This document shows, piece by piece, positions 23,421 to 35,887 of a stretch of DNA of 64,000 nucleotides. Location: NCBI GenBank assembly GCA_007922225.1, contig ML680098.1, forward strand, positions 3,888,679-3,952,678, written 5' to 3'. Numbering within the stretch: position 1 is the first letter of the stretch; each line of letters opens with the position of its first letter. Source of the stretch: Emydura subglobosa. Lineage: Eukaryota > Chordata > Testudines > Chelidae. The notes under the pieces are model-generated. The model was not told where the DNA came from, made no database searches, and worked only from the letters and a program-made list of their open reading frames with translations. A program made the position numbers and the translations under genes.

Positions 23421-25466
23421 TTACTCAAAATGGTTTCTCACCCACATTCTCTCTTCAAGCCTTCTACTGACCAGTCTGGCCAGGACTCATCATGCTTGGT
23501 TTCTGTCTCCCCTAGATAAAGGATAAAGATGGAGTCTCGTTCTGTTTCTTATATCCCCAAAGGGATGTCTTTGTCTGACATGTCAGGAAGGCTTCCTGAG
23601 GATTCAGTCTCCTATGTCTCTCTGGGGTACAGGAAACACATTAATGCTCTGTCTCTCAAGTTCAGGATCAGGATAACCCCTGCTGGTTTAGCTCTATGGC
23701 CTTGTTTACTGCTAATATTTAAATGAGATAAACCTACGTCCCTTTTCCTAGGACAGCCTGTCCTAGGTAACCTTTACCTAGGTTAGTCTGCCTGGTCTTA
23801 AACATGTTCTAGTAATATCACACAGTTAATTCATAACTTCACATATAAAGTTAGCACATGCATTTTACAATGATATTAATAACAGTGTATTTTTAGCTTT
23901 CATATGATACCTAACAAGGTATATTTTGTATAAATATTATTGCAGTAGTATGCAGGGTGTGAATACTGGGGTGCCTAAGGCGGCTCTCTCTCTCTCACAC
24001 ACCCCCTTCCTGAAATGCTTACAGCTAAATTATGGCTGCCTGCATTGTGGCTAAATTATGGCTGCCTCCTTCCTTGCTTACCCAGGCTGAGGCATCTCAA
24101 ATTTAGTCCATTACTGAAGTCAAAAGCTATTGAGTTATTCATTGTTACAATTTCTAGGAAGAAATCAGTGATTTGGGGGTATCTTAAAACCTCATGCTGG
24201 AGAGGAAATGCATTTTTTCTGTCAAACACTGATGCACGTGTTTTATGCATGCTTGTTGTTTTTTAAAAATTCAGTTGATTTTCATTTTTTAAATATTTTT
24301 TTCCACATTAGCATGGATTTATCATCAGGTGATCAAAGACTAATCATATTACTTTTTATGCACACAAAAATCAATACTACACATTGTAGTTAAATATGAC
24401 AGTGTAGTGGGAGGGTGCGAATGTCATCTGATTGGGTTGATGGAGGACAATCATCATCACACACAGCTAATATTGGCTTCTAATGTTTCAAGGCAGATGA
24501 TACCAGTTAATCCTTAACTCTTGGGGTCTCCTCACCTTTAAACCTTTTTAAAATGAAAAAAATGCCAACAATTAAAACAAACCAAGAAAGCAGACTGGGT
24601 GTTGTGTAGGTCCTAGATGCCATGCACAGTGTAGTAGGATACTTGGACCACACTTATAGCATGAGCCCCACCAACACTGGAGAACCTATGAATTTGATCC
24701 AAAATTCCCAGGATTTGTTTAAATCAGAAAAAGGATAAGATGGAAACACCATTTCCAGCTCTATGATAGAAGAGAGGAAATCTTGTGCAAGCCAGATGGC
24801 AGCATCTGAGTTTGAGAATGAAAATATCCATCCTCTCAAGAGGTAAAAGACACAGTTTACTATACCTCACTGATGCTGGAATGCAAAACTGAGATTGCAG
24901 AAAAGCAGACGAGGATTTAGCAATGCAAAAGTATTGGGGTCCCACTCAGTAAGAAGGATGCCAAAAATCAAATTCATGGGTAAATTATTGTCCACAGTGC
25001 ACAACTTGTATGAGCCTATATTTCAGTGAGTTTCCAGGGGCACCAGGAAAAGGCAGATAAACTGCAGTGATGGCAGACATCCAAAGCATGGCAGAGCTCT
25101 AGAGCCCGAAAAGGGAGGAAAATATTTGATTTACATAGGGCATGCAATCCCCATTTTTGCACCAAAGGTAAATTACCTAATTCAGAGTAGGTGGATTAAG
25201 GCAGTAGCTTTGTTTAAATTGTCCTTTACAGCTGAGAAAGCGAACATACTTTGTGATACAAGATGTGATTCTCTTTCCTTGGAGAACATAAAGAACAACA
25301 GGGGGAAAAGTGACATGGTCTAATCTGGATAAAGTAGAAGAATATTTGGTCAGCACCGAACAACAGTACTAGAGTTCTGGCAAATGCAGAAAACCTTCAG
25401 TTTTTAAAGAACATGGACTGGCAGATTTATGGTTTCACATCAAATTGATCTGAAACTCTCTGGTTC
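23421..25466. other. Mostly unique DNA, no gene seen
   Basis: A CT/CA simple repeat lies at 23981-24005. Two near-copies of 'taaattatggctgcct' sit at about 24025 and 24051. The open frames at 23529, 24015, 24654 and 25126 lack recognisable domains. Confidence 0.4.
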
Positions 25467-25640
25467 CATAGAATCATAGACATTACACACGTAAAGGACC
25501 TGTTAGAAGAAACCTACTCCACCTTCCTACCAATGTGTGATTATTCTTCATTGTACAGTTGTATACTCAAGTCTAGTTTTAAATATCTTAAATTGGGTTT
25601 CTACCACTTCCTCTGAAGATTATATACTGCTTAATCAATT
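25467..25640 (-). mobile_element. CR1 LINE 3' end, reverse
   Basis: Begins 'ccatagaatcatagacatta', the CR1 tail in reverse, then 'ctagttttaaatatcttaaa' and 'tttctaccacttcctctgaa', which match the CR1 3' untranslated pattern. It is more diverged than the other CR1 copies. Confidence 0.7.
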
Positions 25641-25699
25641 TCAGCATCAACAGACATGATCGATTTTTTAGTGTCTATGTGCCCCATTTTCCTCTCTCA

Positions 25700-25800
25700 C
25701 CAGTTATACAATGGTGTAAACTCTACTGAAATCAATAGTTACTGATGCATTCTAGGAGTAGCAGTGATGGAAGGATCAGGTCCCATATGTACATGGGATA
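25700..25800. repeat. Abundant amniote interspersed repeat copy
   Basis: 'acaatggtgtaaactctact', 'gaaatcaatagttactgatg' and 'aaggatcaggtccc' follow the family pattern of the copies at 11389 and 42075. Confidence 0.45.
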
Positions 25801-27764
25801 AGTGCACTCTACTAAGCAATGCTTTAATCTAGGTAGAGAACAGACTTTTACAGTGGCTGAGGCATGCTGAGTGAAGAGCACAATCAATACAAGAGCTGAC
25901 TCATCCCTCCAAAAAAGAATTAAGAAAATCGACTATTTTTTTATACACACAAACTCATTTTATACATTTGGGAAAAAAGATTTGCAATTCATGGTTGGAT
26001 GAGAGAAGTTCACATCTTGATTGTAGAAAGAATAATCTTTCTCATCTTCCAGATTCATTCAGATGCAAGGCAGCAGCTGGTCTAGCTGCAGTTTGTCTTG
26101 ATTTGTATGCAATGTCAAGTTATCTTTTTGTCAGCCAAACCTTAAAGTTCACACATTGTACATAACGATATCAAATGTTTCACTGGTGTTTTTAATATGA
26201 TTTTAACTGTAATAGCAAGATTAGTTGGGGAAGGGAAAATACCATAATAGGATAAAGTAGTTTAAAAGACAAGGTAGCCTTGCTGCTTTTGCAGACCCTG
26301 TCACTTCTCCAGCTGATCCACCCTGGACTCCAGGCTGTTAGCTCTCAAAGCTAATTTATCAAGTACGGAGTTCATCAACGCTAGAGCTAGCTGTCACGAT
26401 CCACTGTTACACCCCAACGCTAGTTATAGGTGGTCTTACAATTTTGGCAGAATTCCAAAAGAACACCAGATTTTTGGTGGTTCCAAACTGAACTCCTGTA
26501 TTCTTTATGCTAGGAGCCCAGGATACATGAAAAAGCCCTGATTGTTAAAGAAATAGAAATAATACTTCCTAAAGAACCAGTCTGGGCCATTATTGCCTAC
26601 TCAGAAATCCATAGAATTCAACGGCAACTTACCTGCTGTATCACCCCTTAAAAGATTGAAGGTGCACTACATTCTACAGCCAGTTGCTAGCTCCACTGGG
26701 TGGTTCAAAGCATTACCTTCTCTATACCCAATTCTAACATTCATGATAGCAAGAAGCGCTATTGGTAATTTTGCACAGGGTCCCATGCAGGTTCCGGCAA
26801 ATCTAAGGCAGAAAGAGTAGGAAAAGACTTCTTTGTTGCATAACAAGGCCCATAATCAGACAAACCTGGAGACTGAAGCTCTTTACCTACAGATCAGGCA
26901 GTACAAGGCAGTGGCTCTTGCAACTGCCCTGCCAATGTGCCTCAAGATGAGCTTCACTGAAACTTTGGGCAGTATTTTGAGACTGCCAGTCAGGATACAA
27001 ATTAGTGTCAGTTATGACTGGAGGAGAGTTGTTTGTGATGGGAACATACAGTATATGTTCAGACTAAATGGACTACAAACAGTAAGGATTTGATTGCTAC
27101 TGAAGTAAGTCTCCCATTTGGATCATCACAGTGGCCTATTTACAGATCCCCTGAGCTCGCAATCCCCCGATTTGCTGCTTTTTGAAAAAAAATCACACCC
27201 CTTCTTCTGTATCTTAAAACTGAGGCTTCTATTCCCAAGACTAATGCTTTCCCCAGCAGTAAATGGTTGCATAATGGAAAACATACAGGGAGGAGATCAT
27301 ATTCTGTGCCTCAGAAAATGTAGAGATGGGTCTGAATCATGAAGCAAGAATTCTAACCCCTTAAAATACAGGGCCCAGGATCTCAGATAGGGGTTTATCT
27401 TGGCCATTAGAGAGTGACTGAGACTGGCTGTGAAATTTGGATCAGAGTTCAGATTTGGAACCCAAAGATCATATAATTTTAGTTCTGATTTTTTTTGTTT
27501 TTGTTTGGTTCATCTCTAAATAGATTTTAATAGCTTTTCTTAGAAGTCACCAACACTCTGTTTAGACCATCAACTTCGCACGTTGCATTTATAAATATTG
27601 TTCGCAGACCAAAAAAAAAATCTCACCCCATTGAGATCCTCCATATGTTTAAGTGACCGAAGTCCAAGTAATCCAAATAAAATCATCACTCTGGACATTG
27701 ATAATATAAAATACTCAGTAACCCAATTTGATCAGAGAAAAATCTCTTAAATGAATAATGAATA
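25801..27764. other. Unique DNA, no gene seen
   Basis: Open frames at 25968, 26593, 26833 and 27118 cover much of 26.6-27.3 kb but show no domain, no shared frame and no splice pattern that I can defend. No repeat recognised. Confidence 0.4.
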
Positions 27765-27910
27765 TATCTTGCGTTTATATAGAATTTCTCACCAGAGACT
27801 TTAAAAAATATTTACAGATATTAATTAAGCCTCACAATACCCATTTTACACCTTTGTAAAATGAATCACAAAGTGGCTACACTGCAAGTCAGGGGCAGAT
27901 CCAGGGATAG
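27765..27910. repeat. Diverged MIR/L2-type repeat
   Basis: 'gcgtttatatagaatttctc' and 'gcctcacaatacccatttta' correspond to the MIR/L2 block with 'cctcacaacacccctgtgag ... cccattttac'. The usual 'gaggcacagagagg' part is lost. Confidence 0.45.
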
Positions 27911-29240
27911 GCTGCCATATCTTGACTGCTAGTCAAAAGACTATAAAGTCCTTCTAGTTTTAATATCTCCAAAATTCCTCTTCAAGAAAAGTTTACCAAA
28001 AAGAAAGAAAAGTTACGTAAGAAAAGTAAAATAAAAGTTTACCAATAAAAATGTGAGCGTTAGAGATGTATGTCAGAGCCCTTGAGCAATGCAAGGCAAA
28101 CTTTTGTATAAAGGGAAGAGGAAAACAGACAGAGATGCACATTATAAGACAAGTAAAAGAGTAAGCCTATATATATCGCATGCTAGCCTTAAGGCTCTTT
28201 TTCAAGAACATCGCTGGAGAAAAAGCTGATTACATTCCCAATTTGGATGTCATTAGTAGTATTTGGCTGTGTGCAGTATTTCTTTTGGCTAAATATATCA
28301 CAGTATCAACATGTTGAGGCCATATAGGTATTCTTCAATTATGCTACAGTATCACTTTGAAATATGTTTCAATTTAAAGTGACACAATAAGCCTACAACA
28401 TTCATTCACTCTTTAATTTGAATCACTGGTAATACAATATGGATACAACAGACAACATACCCTCTATTAGCAATTTTACAGTGAATCACTGCTGGAGTCT
28501 GTCACCTTAATATTTATTTAACTGAGCCCCATATGATCTATTTGAACATAGCACATATTCCTGTCTTTTCCTTTCTGACATCATGTGTATAAAAACAAAT
28601 TTTGTTCAGTGTATGAAATATGTATACATCTTATGCAAAAAGATTTATAAATGTATGAGATTATACCCTAAAGAATTAAACAAATGCAGAATATCACTAA
28701 TTATGTTTATTTATGCTTATTTACTTTGTGCACACAACCTCAGGGCTGTATTTTTATAAGCATATAAATGGCGCACGGCCCAGGAAAAGCAGGGTAGATG
28801 GGTTAGGATCTCAGTACTGAGACAGGATTCCATGTCCTAATAACCATGGACTCGAACTCTCATTCACTGCCAGCCATATCCTGCGCTGGATGCACTTCCT
28901 CTTGCTGATGACATAAGAGCTTTCACTCTTGCAAGGCAAGAAGAAACCACCACCCACTGTGCAAGACCCATAGTGTCTTGAATGCTCCCAGATTCCAAAA
29001 CTTACTTAGAGGAAAATCTATTCAATTAGTGAAGTAACACAAGCACTTCCAACGGTGATCGCCTCCCACTTCACCATCCACAGTGTTCTCTTCCCATTCC
29101 ACCATCCACAATGATCAGGATGACTCTCCAACAAACAGTGATGGAAGCAGCAAAGAGACCCTAGACTTCTCTTCCATGAAGACACCAAACCTATGCCTGA
29201 AGAAATTTTCTGGATCACAAGTCACATCATAACTATATAT
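27911..29240. other. Unique AT-rich DNA, no gene seen
   Basis: 'aaagtttacca' occurs twice near 27990 and 28035. Two similar ~28-bp units ('ttcaccatccacagtg' and 'ttccaccatccacaatg') lie at about 29068-29115. Otherwise nothing recognised. Confidence 0.4.
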
Positions 29241-29449
29241 CGGGGTAGCCAAACTTACCTGCCTCCCGCCTCCCCGCTGGGCAGAATCCTCTAGCCCCAC
29301 CACCTCCTTGCTGCAGGGCAGCTCCTCTGAGGTCCCCATCCCAGTCCAGTAGGTGGAGAATGGGGAGGGGCATAGGGGCCTCTGTGAGCCACAGTTTTAA
29401 CTGTAAAAGAGCCACATGCAGCTCATGAGCCACAGTTTGACCACCTTTG
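29241..29449. mobile_element. hAT-type MITE with probable target duplication
   Basis: The left end 'cggggtagccaaacttac' and right end 'gagccacagtttgaccacc' match the termini of a turtle hAT MITE I recall (caggggtagccaaac ... gtttggccacccctg). Internal 'aaaagagccacatgcagctc' also fits. The flanks CTATATAT (29233-29240) and CAATATAC (29450-29457) agree at 6 of 8 bases, as expected for a decayed 8-bp hAT target duplication. Confidence 0.72.
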
Positions 29450-29599
29450 CAATATACCTCCTGTGGCCCTAAAAGCACCTCAGTGCCAGAGGGCAATGGG
29501 TTCCCTGGTATGTAGTAGAGCATCTCAGTTGACCTGACCAGTTCAGTGCACCCTCACTGTTGTTATATTTATTTAAAAGGTGTCTTGTAATGTATCATT

Positions 29600-30420
29600 G
29601 GGAAAGTAGAAACTCATTGATCATTAATATTCTTACGTGACATGAATGGTTGACATACAAAAAAATCCTACACTAATGTGCTGGAAATGTGTTTCTCAGA
29701 TGTGTTTGGCAGACAGTGCCTAAGCCCAGCCAGTTCGAGATAAAGGAATGTTGTTTTGCAGGCTTGATTGGAGACCATGTAAATTAAGCAAGGTGTGACC
29801 TGAGACAATGAAAAGCACATTGCATGCAAGGCAAACAAAACCAACAGGCAAGTAAGTGGGGAAAGATGTCCACTTAATCTCAACAGGGGATAGAGACTGC
29901 ACCTCCAGGAAGCCTTCCTGCCTCCTGAAACAGGGTCAATGAACTTTGTGAAGATATAAGTGAAAGAAAAAAAACCCTCATTTTATTTTCCTTCAACTGA
30001 GGAGATGAAGAATTCAAGCACTTCGGGCTCTATGTTGGATCCTGGCTGAAGACTGGCCAGGCATGCTGGAAGAATGACTGTGGTGATAAAACTACTTGGA
30101 ACAAAAGACTGAAGTTTGTTAAGTTAGACTTTAGTTTTAGAAGCATATTTTTACTTTTGTTTGCTTGTAAACATTTCTATCCCTATCCCTTCTACATGGC
30201 ATCACTTAAATCTGCGTGCTATTGTTAATAAACTTGCTTCACTTTTACTATAAAACAGCTCAGTGCTGTGTATTGAGCTGGATGGCGCGTTAATTTCAGT
30301 TAAGAGAACAGGCTGCTGTATACTGTCTCATTAAAGGAGCAGCAAATTTGCTAAGGTTTTGTGAATGTTACAGAGAAACAGTTGGGGGGGGGTGGGAACT
30401 CAGGGCTCGAAGGGTTGTTG
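29600..30420 (+). mobile_element. Probable solo LTR
   Basis: Contains AATAAA (30227-30232) in 'gttaataaacttgcttcact', then 'ttactataaaacagctcagt', a turtle LTR R/U5 pattern. A CT-rich 'ccctatccct' block precedes the signal. Edges are approximate, and the sequence to about 30650 could be retroviral leader. No coding sequence of a retroelement is visible. Confidence 0.62.
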
Positions 30421-32427
30421 AAGTCCCCCTGCAACGAGTAAATGGGCAGTGGTAGCCAGGGTATGGCAGTGATGTAAATGGCAGTTCTGCTTGTATGCTA
30501 ACAGTGCAAAGGCTATGAGTCACGGTAGCATAGATTTAAGGCACCCAGAATTGAAAAGTAAGTGACGACAAACTCTTTTGCTGCAATGGGTGAACCCCAA
30601 AGCATCAGATCTCCATGCAACCACAGGGCCTAGCCCTTCTCTTATTTCACAGAGAAGATCACCCACATGAAGGATGGACTGAGGGGCTCTTAAGTAGCAG
30701 CTAAAAGTGAGAGATCAGGAAGACAACACCATCCCTTTTCAAGAATTCAGCCCATTTACAAACATAATAGTCATTACACAGTAACTCTGATTGCTGGCAG
30801 AGCTTCCATCTGTTATTCTGATCCCTGCCCTGCCTGGGTTGGTGGGGAAAGAAGGGACACCTGTAACAGAACTTACCACTAGTAACAAATTGTCTGCATT
30901 TCCTCTTTTAAGGGGAACCTACCACTCATTGTAAAACATGCAATAGTCCCATCATGGCTAAAGAAACCATCCCTGGACACCAGAGATCTTCCAAACTGTC
31001 GCCGAGGGTCTAACATCCCTATTTAAAATCAAGCTAAGCCAGAACTGAGAGGAGAAAAAACAGTCTCCAATAGCATCTACCTGTGGTCAGCATCCTGGAT
31101 CCTTCTCAGTCAGGTTTTGGGCCATTGTAGAGGGAGACAGAATTTGTTGCACTGGTGGATAATCTCCTCCTCTCCATGGTCAAACGAAGTACATGCATAT
31201 TCTTCCTTCTGGACCTCACTGCAATATGTGATGCTAGTGATCAAAAGGGAAAAACCTTTGAAGCACAAGTGATGTGAGGGAAAGCGGCATTTGTGGCTCC
31301 GACAGACACTAGATAAAAGGTTCCAAGCTTGTGCACCAGGGCATTCATCTCTCAAGATTGAGGATTCATAAAAGTAATTCTCAAAGGAGAATGCAACAGA
31401 GAAAGGAAGTGCCATGTACTGAAGAGGGAAGACACGATATGCTGAAGTCCAAGAAGAAAAACAAAGCACCACCAGAAGCAATTGGTTCAAAGAATATATA
31501 CTAACATGCCAATGGAGAAAAAAATGAACTGTGGAGCCAACACACTTTGTATCATACAACCCTGAGTGTCACAAAAGGTGAGATCACAAAGTATTTGATC
31601 ACAGATCAGACAGGACAAACAAGTGAACAAGGGATACCCATTTTGAATCCAGACTGCTGGTTCAGAGCCAGAGGACAACACACTGATTAATGTGTATTAG
31701 AAGGGTGGAAGTGGTGGGTGTCTTTGCATGTTATACACACATACCACAGCCTCAGAGGCTCAAAAGTCTTAAGGGCTGGTAAGGTTCTACTCAGTCTCCC
31801 ACTCAGCATGAGACCGGGAGCAAAGATTTCAGTGTTGAAGGTATCTAAACAATTCTTAATTCCTCAAAATTGCTTTCCTAAAAATCTATCCCCCCTTGCA
31901 CAGCTGAATTCTATTAACCTATTCCTTAGGCGCTCCTGGCCACTGGTTACAAGATCCCCCATTATCCTCACCTTCTCAATCAGTACTTTCCATGCAGTAA
32001 GGAGTAAATACAGGATGATTTTTCTTCTGGTTGGAGTCTGTTTTCTAAAGCTCAAATTCTTTAAAATACCTCCCTCCCTTATAGTTTAAGCATTAGCTAA
32101 TAGCATGAAAGAGAGCACCTCCTAGCTTTTCCCAAGAACATGTCATAAGTTCAAATTCTACATTACAGGGTCTCTTGTCAGGATGTTTTTCTTCTTGCTG
32201 CTGGTTCCTTTTGCTCCTTCCGTCTTGCTCACTGGATGGACAACTCTGTTCTTAGCCTATGCCTAGCCTGGTGGTATTAGGAACCTTATTTTGGGAAATG
32301 GACCTTTAGCATATGACTAGCTACTCAGGTGACAGGTAGGAAGAAAAAAAAGTAATGATTGATGTAGGCCAATTTACACAGGGCAAAGGGAATTCAACTT
32401 TTTGTCTTTCATGTATCAAATGTGGCC
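30421..32427. other. Unassigned DNA, no gene accepted
   Basis: Contains a 149-codon minus-strand frame (31110-31559) and a 123-codon plus-strand frame (31718-32089), both without recognisable domains. They overlap other open frames and look like chance openings. No repeat was recognised. Confidence 0.4.
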
Positions 32428-32788
32428 TCACCAGAGAAGAATGAGGGGGGATTTGATAGCAGTCTAACTATCTGAAAGAGGGTTCCAGGGAGGAAGGAGC
32501 TAGGCTGCTCTCAATGGTGGTAGATGACAGAACTAGGAGCAATGGTCTCAAGTTGCAGTGGGGAAGGTCTAGACTGGATATTAGGAAAAACTTTTTCGCT
32601 AGGAGGTGGTGAGGCACTGGAATCGGTTACCTGGGGAGGTGGTGGAATCTCCATCCTTAGAGGTTTTTAAGCTGCAGCTTGACAAAGCCCTGGCTGTGAT
32701 GATTTAGTTGGGGTTGGTCCTGCTTTGAGAGCAGGGGGTTGGACTAGGTGACCTCCTGAGGTCCCTTCCAACCCTATCTTCTATGATC
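32428..32788 (+). mobile_element. CR1 LINE 3' end, well preserved
   Basis: Nearly complete CR1 3' region: 'gaactaggagcaatggtctc', 'ggaaaaactttttcgctagg', 'ggaggtggtggaatctccat', 'ggttggactaggtgacctcc' and 'tgaggtcccttccaacccta', ending 'tcttctatgatct'. The low divergence from the pattern makes it one of the younger insertions here. 5'-truncated; no coding part left. Confidence 0.92.
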
Positions 32789-33059
32789 TACCATCATCTT
32801 AAAACTGCAAGGAAATAAACCATTTGAGAAAAATAACATTGTGTTATTCCTTGACTGATAAGCCTTCAGTGTAATGCACAAAATGTTCCATATACCCATT
32901 TTGCCATTGCAGATATAACAGTCACATTTGAGTCTATTTTTCCTCCTCTCTTGTTCTTATTCTCCCCTCCAACCCCATTTTTGACCACATTTCCAGAATT
33001 CCTGGCAAGCTTCCTGAACTGCAGAACAAAATTCAGACTAGAAATAAAAAGTAGCACTT

Positions 33060-33560
33060 TTTCACTCAAATTAAGGAAAAAATCTGGACTGCATAATCTG
33101 GACTGAACAGAACCTTAAGCAGGCATTGGTTCTTTAATTTCTATTGGCCAAGGAGTGCAGAGCTAGCCACAGATTTTCTAAGCCCAATTAATGGGCAGAG
33201 ATTAGTATTATTGAAGTGGACTGTGCTTCATTGAAATATTCAGTCTCATATCAATGTCACACGCCACAGCGTTAATGGGATCAAGATGCAACAATAATAG
33301 TTTCCATGACAATGCAGTACATTTAGTCAGCAGCACCTCCCTGGGTAAACAGTAATCCTTCAGAAAAACAAGAAGGTCATTACAGCAGCTTGTCAAATCA
33401 ATGCAGAGAGTGTCGGAGCCGATTAAGGCATCTTCTCTCAGCTCTGACATGGTGTCAATAGTACTGGGCCACTAGTGCTCAGTCAGATGATTGAAGTGAA
33501 ATGCCCATCAGTCAGGGAGTTGAGGTGGACTAATGATTCCCTGTGCTGCCTATTAGAACT
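33060..33560. promoter_or_regulatory. Candidate conserved non-coding element (unproven)
   Basis: A repeat-free block with balanced composition and many factor-site-like words: 'ttaatgggatcaag', 'caatgcagtacattt', 'agccgattaaggc', 'tgatggtgtcaatagta'-like sequence and 'cagatgattgaagtg'. Open frames here (33208-33450 minus) have no domain. The texture resembles developmental enhancers, but this is a judgement by eye. Confidence 0.3.
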
Positions 33561-33600
33561 ACATGACAACTCAATCCTGTTTGTTTAAAAAAAAAAAAAA

Positions 33601-33905
33601 GTGACCTTGTTGCTTTGTTTGAAGCTGAATTAAATTGACAACAGCAGCTAATCTTTACCTAGGGCGATTAGCAGAATTAAAGTACAACAACAAAGGCACA
33701 CAAGGTTTTATGTTTTATCTTCTCAGTTTGATAATTGCTTACAGATCTACTAGGGTCTACTCTTTGTAACCAGGCACAATATAAATATGGATTCCAAGCC
33801 AAGTGGCATTTGAAGGTATCTATGCTAATCTTTATGCATTAGGGGACTATTTAAAGTAAATAAATAGATGTGTGCTTAGAGAAAGTCTACTCCAAATATA
33901 AACAA
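33601..33905. promoter_or_regulatory. Candidate conserved non-coding element (unproven)
   Basis: Follows an A14 run (33587-33600). Contains SOX/TCF-like 'ttgctttgtttgaagc', 'gggcgattagcag', 'acaacaacaaaggcac' and 'gataattgc'. No repeat or coding signal recognised. Confidence 0.28.
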
Positions 33906-33983
33906 TCAAAACAGAAACAATAGCATAAATATGCTAAATGTGCTGTTTAAGTCTGAAACCCAGACCCTGCACATTCCAATGTA

Positions 33984-34085
33984 GATCAAGGGCCCAATTC
34001 TGCACCCCTGACTCTGCAACTATTTGCATGGGTAGACGCTACTCAGCTTGAGTAAGGAAAGCAGGCTCAGGCCCTGCACTCACTC
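33984..34085. repeat. Abundant amniote interspersed repeat copy
   Basis: 'agggcccaattctgcacccc', then 'actctgcaactatttgcatg' and 'gcaggctcaggccctgc' match the short-repeat family seen elsewhere in the window. Confidence 0.4.
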
Positions 34086-35746
34086 CAAATATTGCTATGT
34101 TAAAGTCAATGCAATACATAGTTCTTTCAGGATGTTTTTTTCTGTCATTTTGCAATACATTTTCAGTAATATCACAACAGCTTTTTGTTTTACACTTATA
34201 CATCCACCAGGAAAAAGCCTAAACAAAACTCAGCATAAAGCACACACGTGAGTGCATGAGTGCACATGCATTTTTTTTTTTATATAAACACTTGAGGCCA
34301 TTCTAAACTGATGTGCTTGATGAAAGTCTTCATGTCCACATCATGTTTCTCTGCCGTTTATCTGTTTATATTACTGACCTACTCAATCAAAGGGAAGAGA
34401 GAAGTTACAAGGGAAAAAAAGAAATCCCAAGCAGAATGATTCTCATCATTATGTACATTAATGAGAAAAATCTGAAATGCTAGTAAAACTAAAAAGATAC
34501 CCTTATTTATTCTACTCATGAATATATTACTTAAAAATGTACTTTCATCTGCAAAATTATCAGGAGAACTCAGTAGCACATACACATTTAGAGTCCAGAA
34601 GAAGATACAGCATTGTACCACTGAAATACAGATATGGACAAAACAGATTCAAGATGGAGAAATAAGAGCTCTTCTGCTCTTACCAAGGACCTGATCCAAA
34701 GCCTATTAGAATTAACAGGAGTCTTTCAATAGACTTTAGCAACGTTTGAATCATGTCCTTATACCAGTACAAGCCTACTGAATTCAACAGGTGCAAATGA
34801 GAGCATTATATGATCCAATATATCAAAAACCTGTGCTTTTGTAAAGTACAAAGAGCCAGTTACAAGGTTCTCATGTAAAAATGCCACTGAGTAGCAAGAC
34901 TGACATAGACCCAGGTCAAGAGCAATTTATGTATACCAAGAAATAATTTTTGATGGGAAGACTAGATGGCTCACGAGATTGTTATTGGCCCTTCACCTCT
35001 TGGCAACATGCTCAAATCCAGCCTAAGGCAGCAGCAGTTGACTGTTACCACCATCTGATGGCTGATCAATAATGTGGAGAGAGTCGGTCAGTTGGTCTAA
35101 TCCCAGTTCCCACCACCGTACCACAGGTTCACTGGAATCCATTGTGGTAGTTTCACTGTAGAGCTCAAGAAATGAATAGAAGAAGGAAACTGAACTACCT
35201 CCTTTTTCATCTGCAGAGCAGCTGAGGGCTGTCTCCCTAGAGGTTGGCAAAGCAGTACTGGGGAAGCTTGGGGAATACTATCACTGTGCTAACCATGCTC
35301 TGTCTGTTCTGTGAATAGAAGTTTCCATCTCCACCTGAGAGGGTTGAAGGAACTGGCCCAACTCAGATGTCATCGGTGGTGTTATAAACCTAAGAATTTT
35401 TTCTTGCATCTGTTGCCTCTTGAGATCTGTGTGACATCACTGACTTCACTCCAACCCAGCACATTTTGCACTTCAAAGGACAATTTACAAATATATTTTG
35501 CTATCCCAATGTATCATGCTAGCTTCCTTTAACACATGGTCTAAGGCTCCAGGCTCCTGCAGAGGCTTATAATCAAATTGCTTACTCATTCACTCATTGG
35601 GGGGAAATTGCGACATCCTGATCACATTTCTAATGTGAGCAAACCTAAGATAAAAAGTATATAGTACATTAACCTTCCTTTCCAGATAATCACTGTATGA
35701 TCTAAACAGATCAATAAGACCATATTGGATGTACTACTGGCAGAGG
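34086..35746. other. Mostly unique DNA, no gene seen
   Basis: Includes a probable amniote short-repeat copy at 34685-34800 ('ggacctgatccaaagcctat'). A stretch at about 34945-35250 ('gatgggaagactagatggct', 'cttggcaacatgctcaaatc') resembles a dispersed sequence I have seen in turtles but cannot classify. No accepted coding frame. Confidence 0.4.
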
Positions 35747-35887
35747 CAGTGCTAGCCCATTGGGGGTCCTAAGCAGGAATATTGTGGGGGGTCCCCCCAC
35801 ACAGAACACGTACTAATAATTAATGGGGGGTCTCTTGAGCTGCTTGGGGCCCTAAGCAATTGCTTAGTCTGCTTGTGCCTAGCACTG
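35747..35887. mobile_element. Short MITE with perfect 9-bp inverted ends
   Basis: CAGTGCTAG (35747-35755) and CTAGCACTG (35879-35887) are exact inverted repeats around 141 bp. The inside has 'gtggggggtccccccac' and a 16-bp palindrome CTAAGCAATTGCTTAG (35852-35867). This resembles a hAT MITE whose copies end '...gcttagtttgcttatgcctag'. No convincing 8-bp target duplication is visible. Confidence 0.72.

Noticed and set aside
31110..31559. 149-codon minus-strand frame
   Set aside because: No domain or signal that I recognise, and it overlaps another minus-strand frame and no splice pattern supports it.
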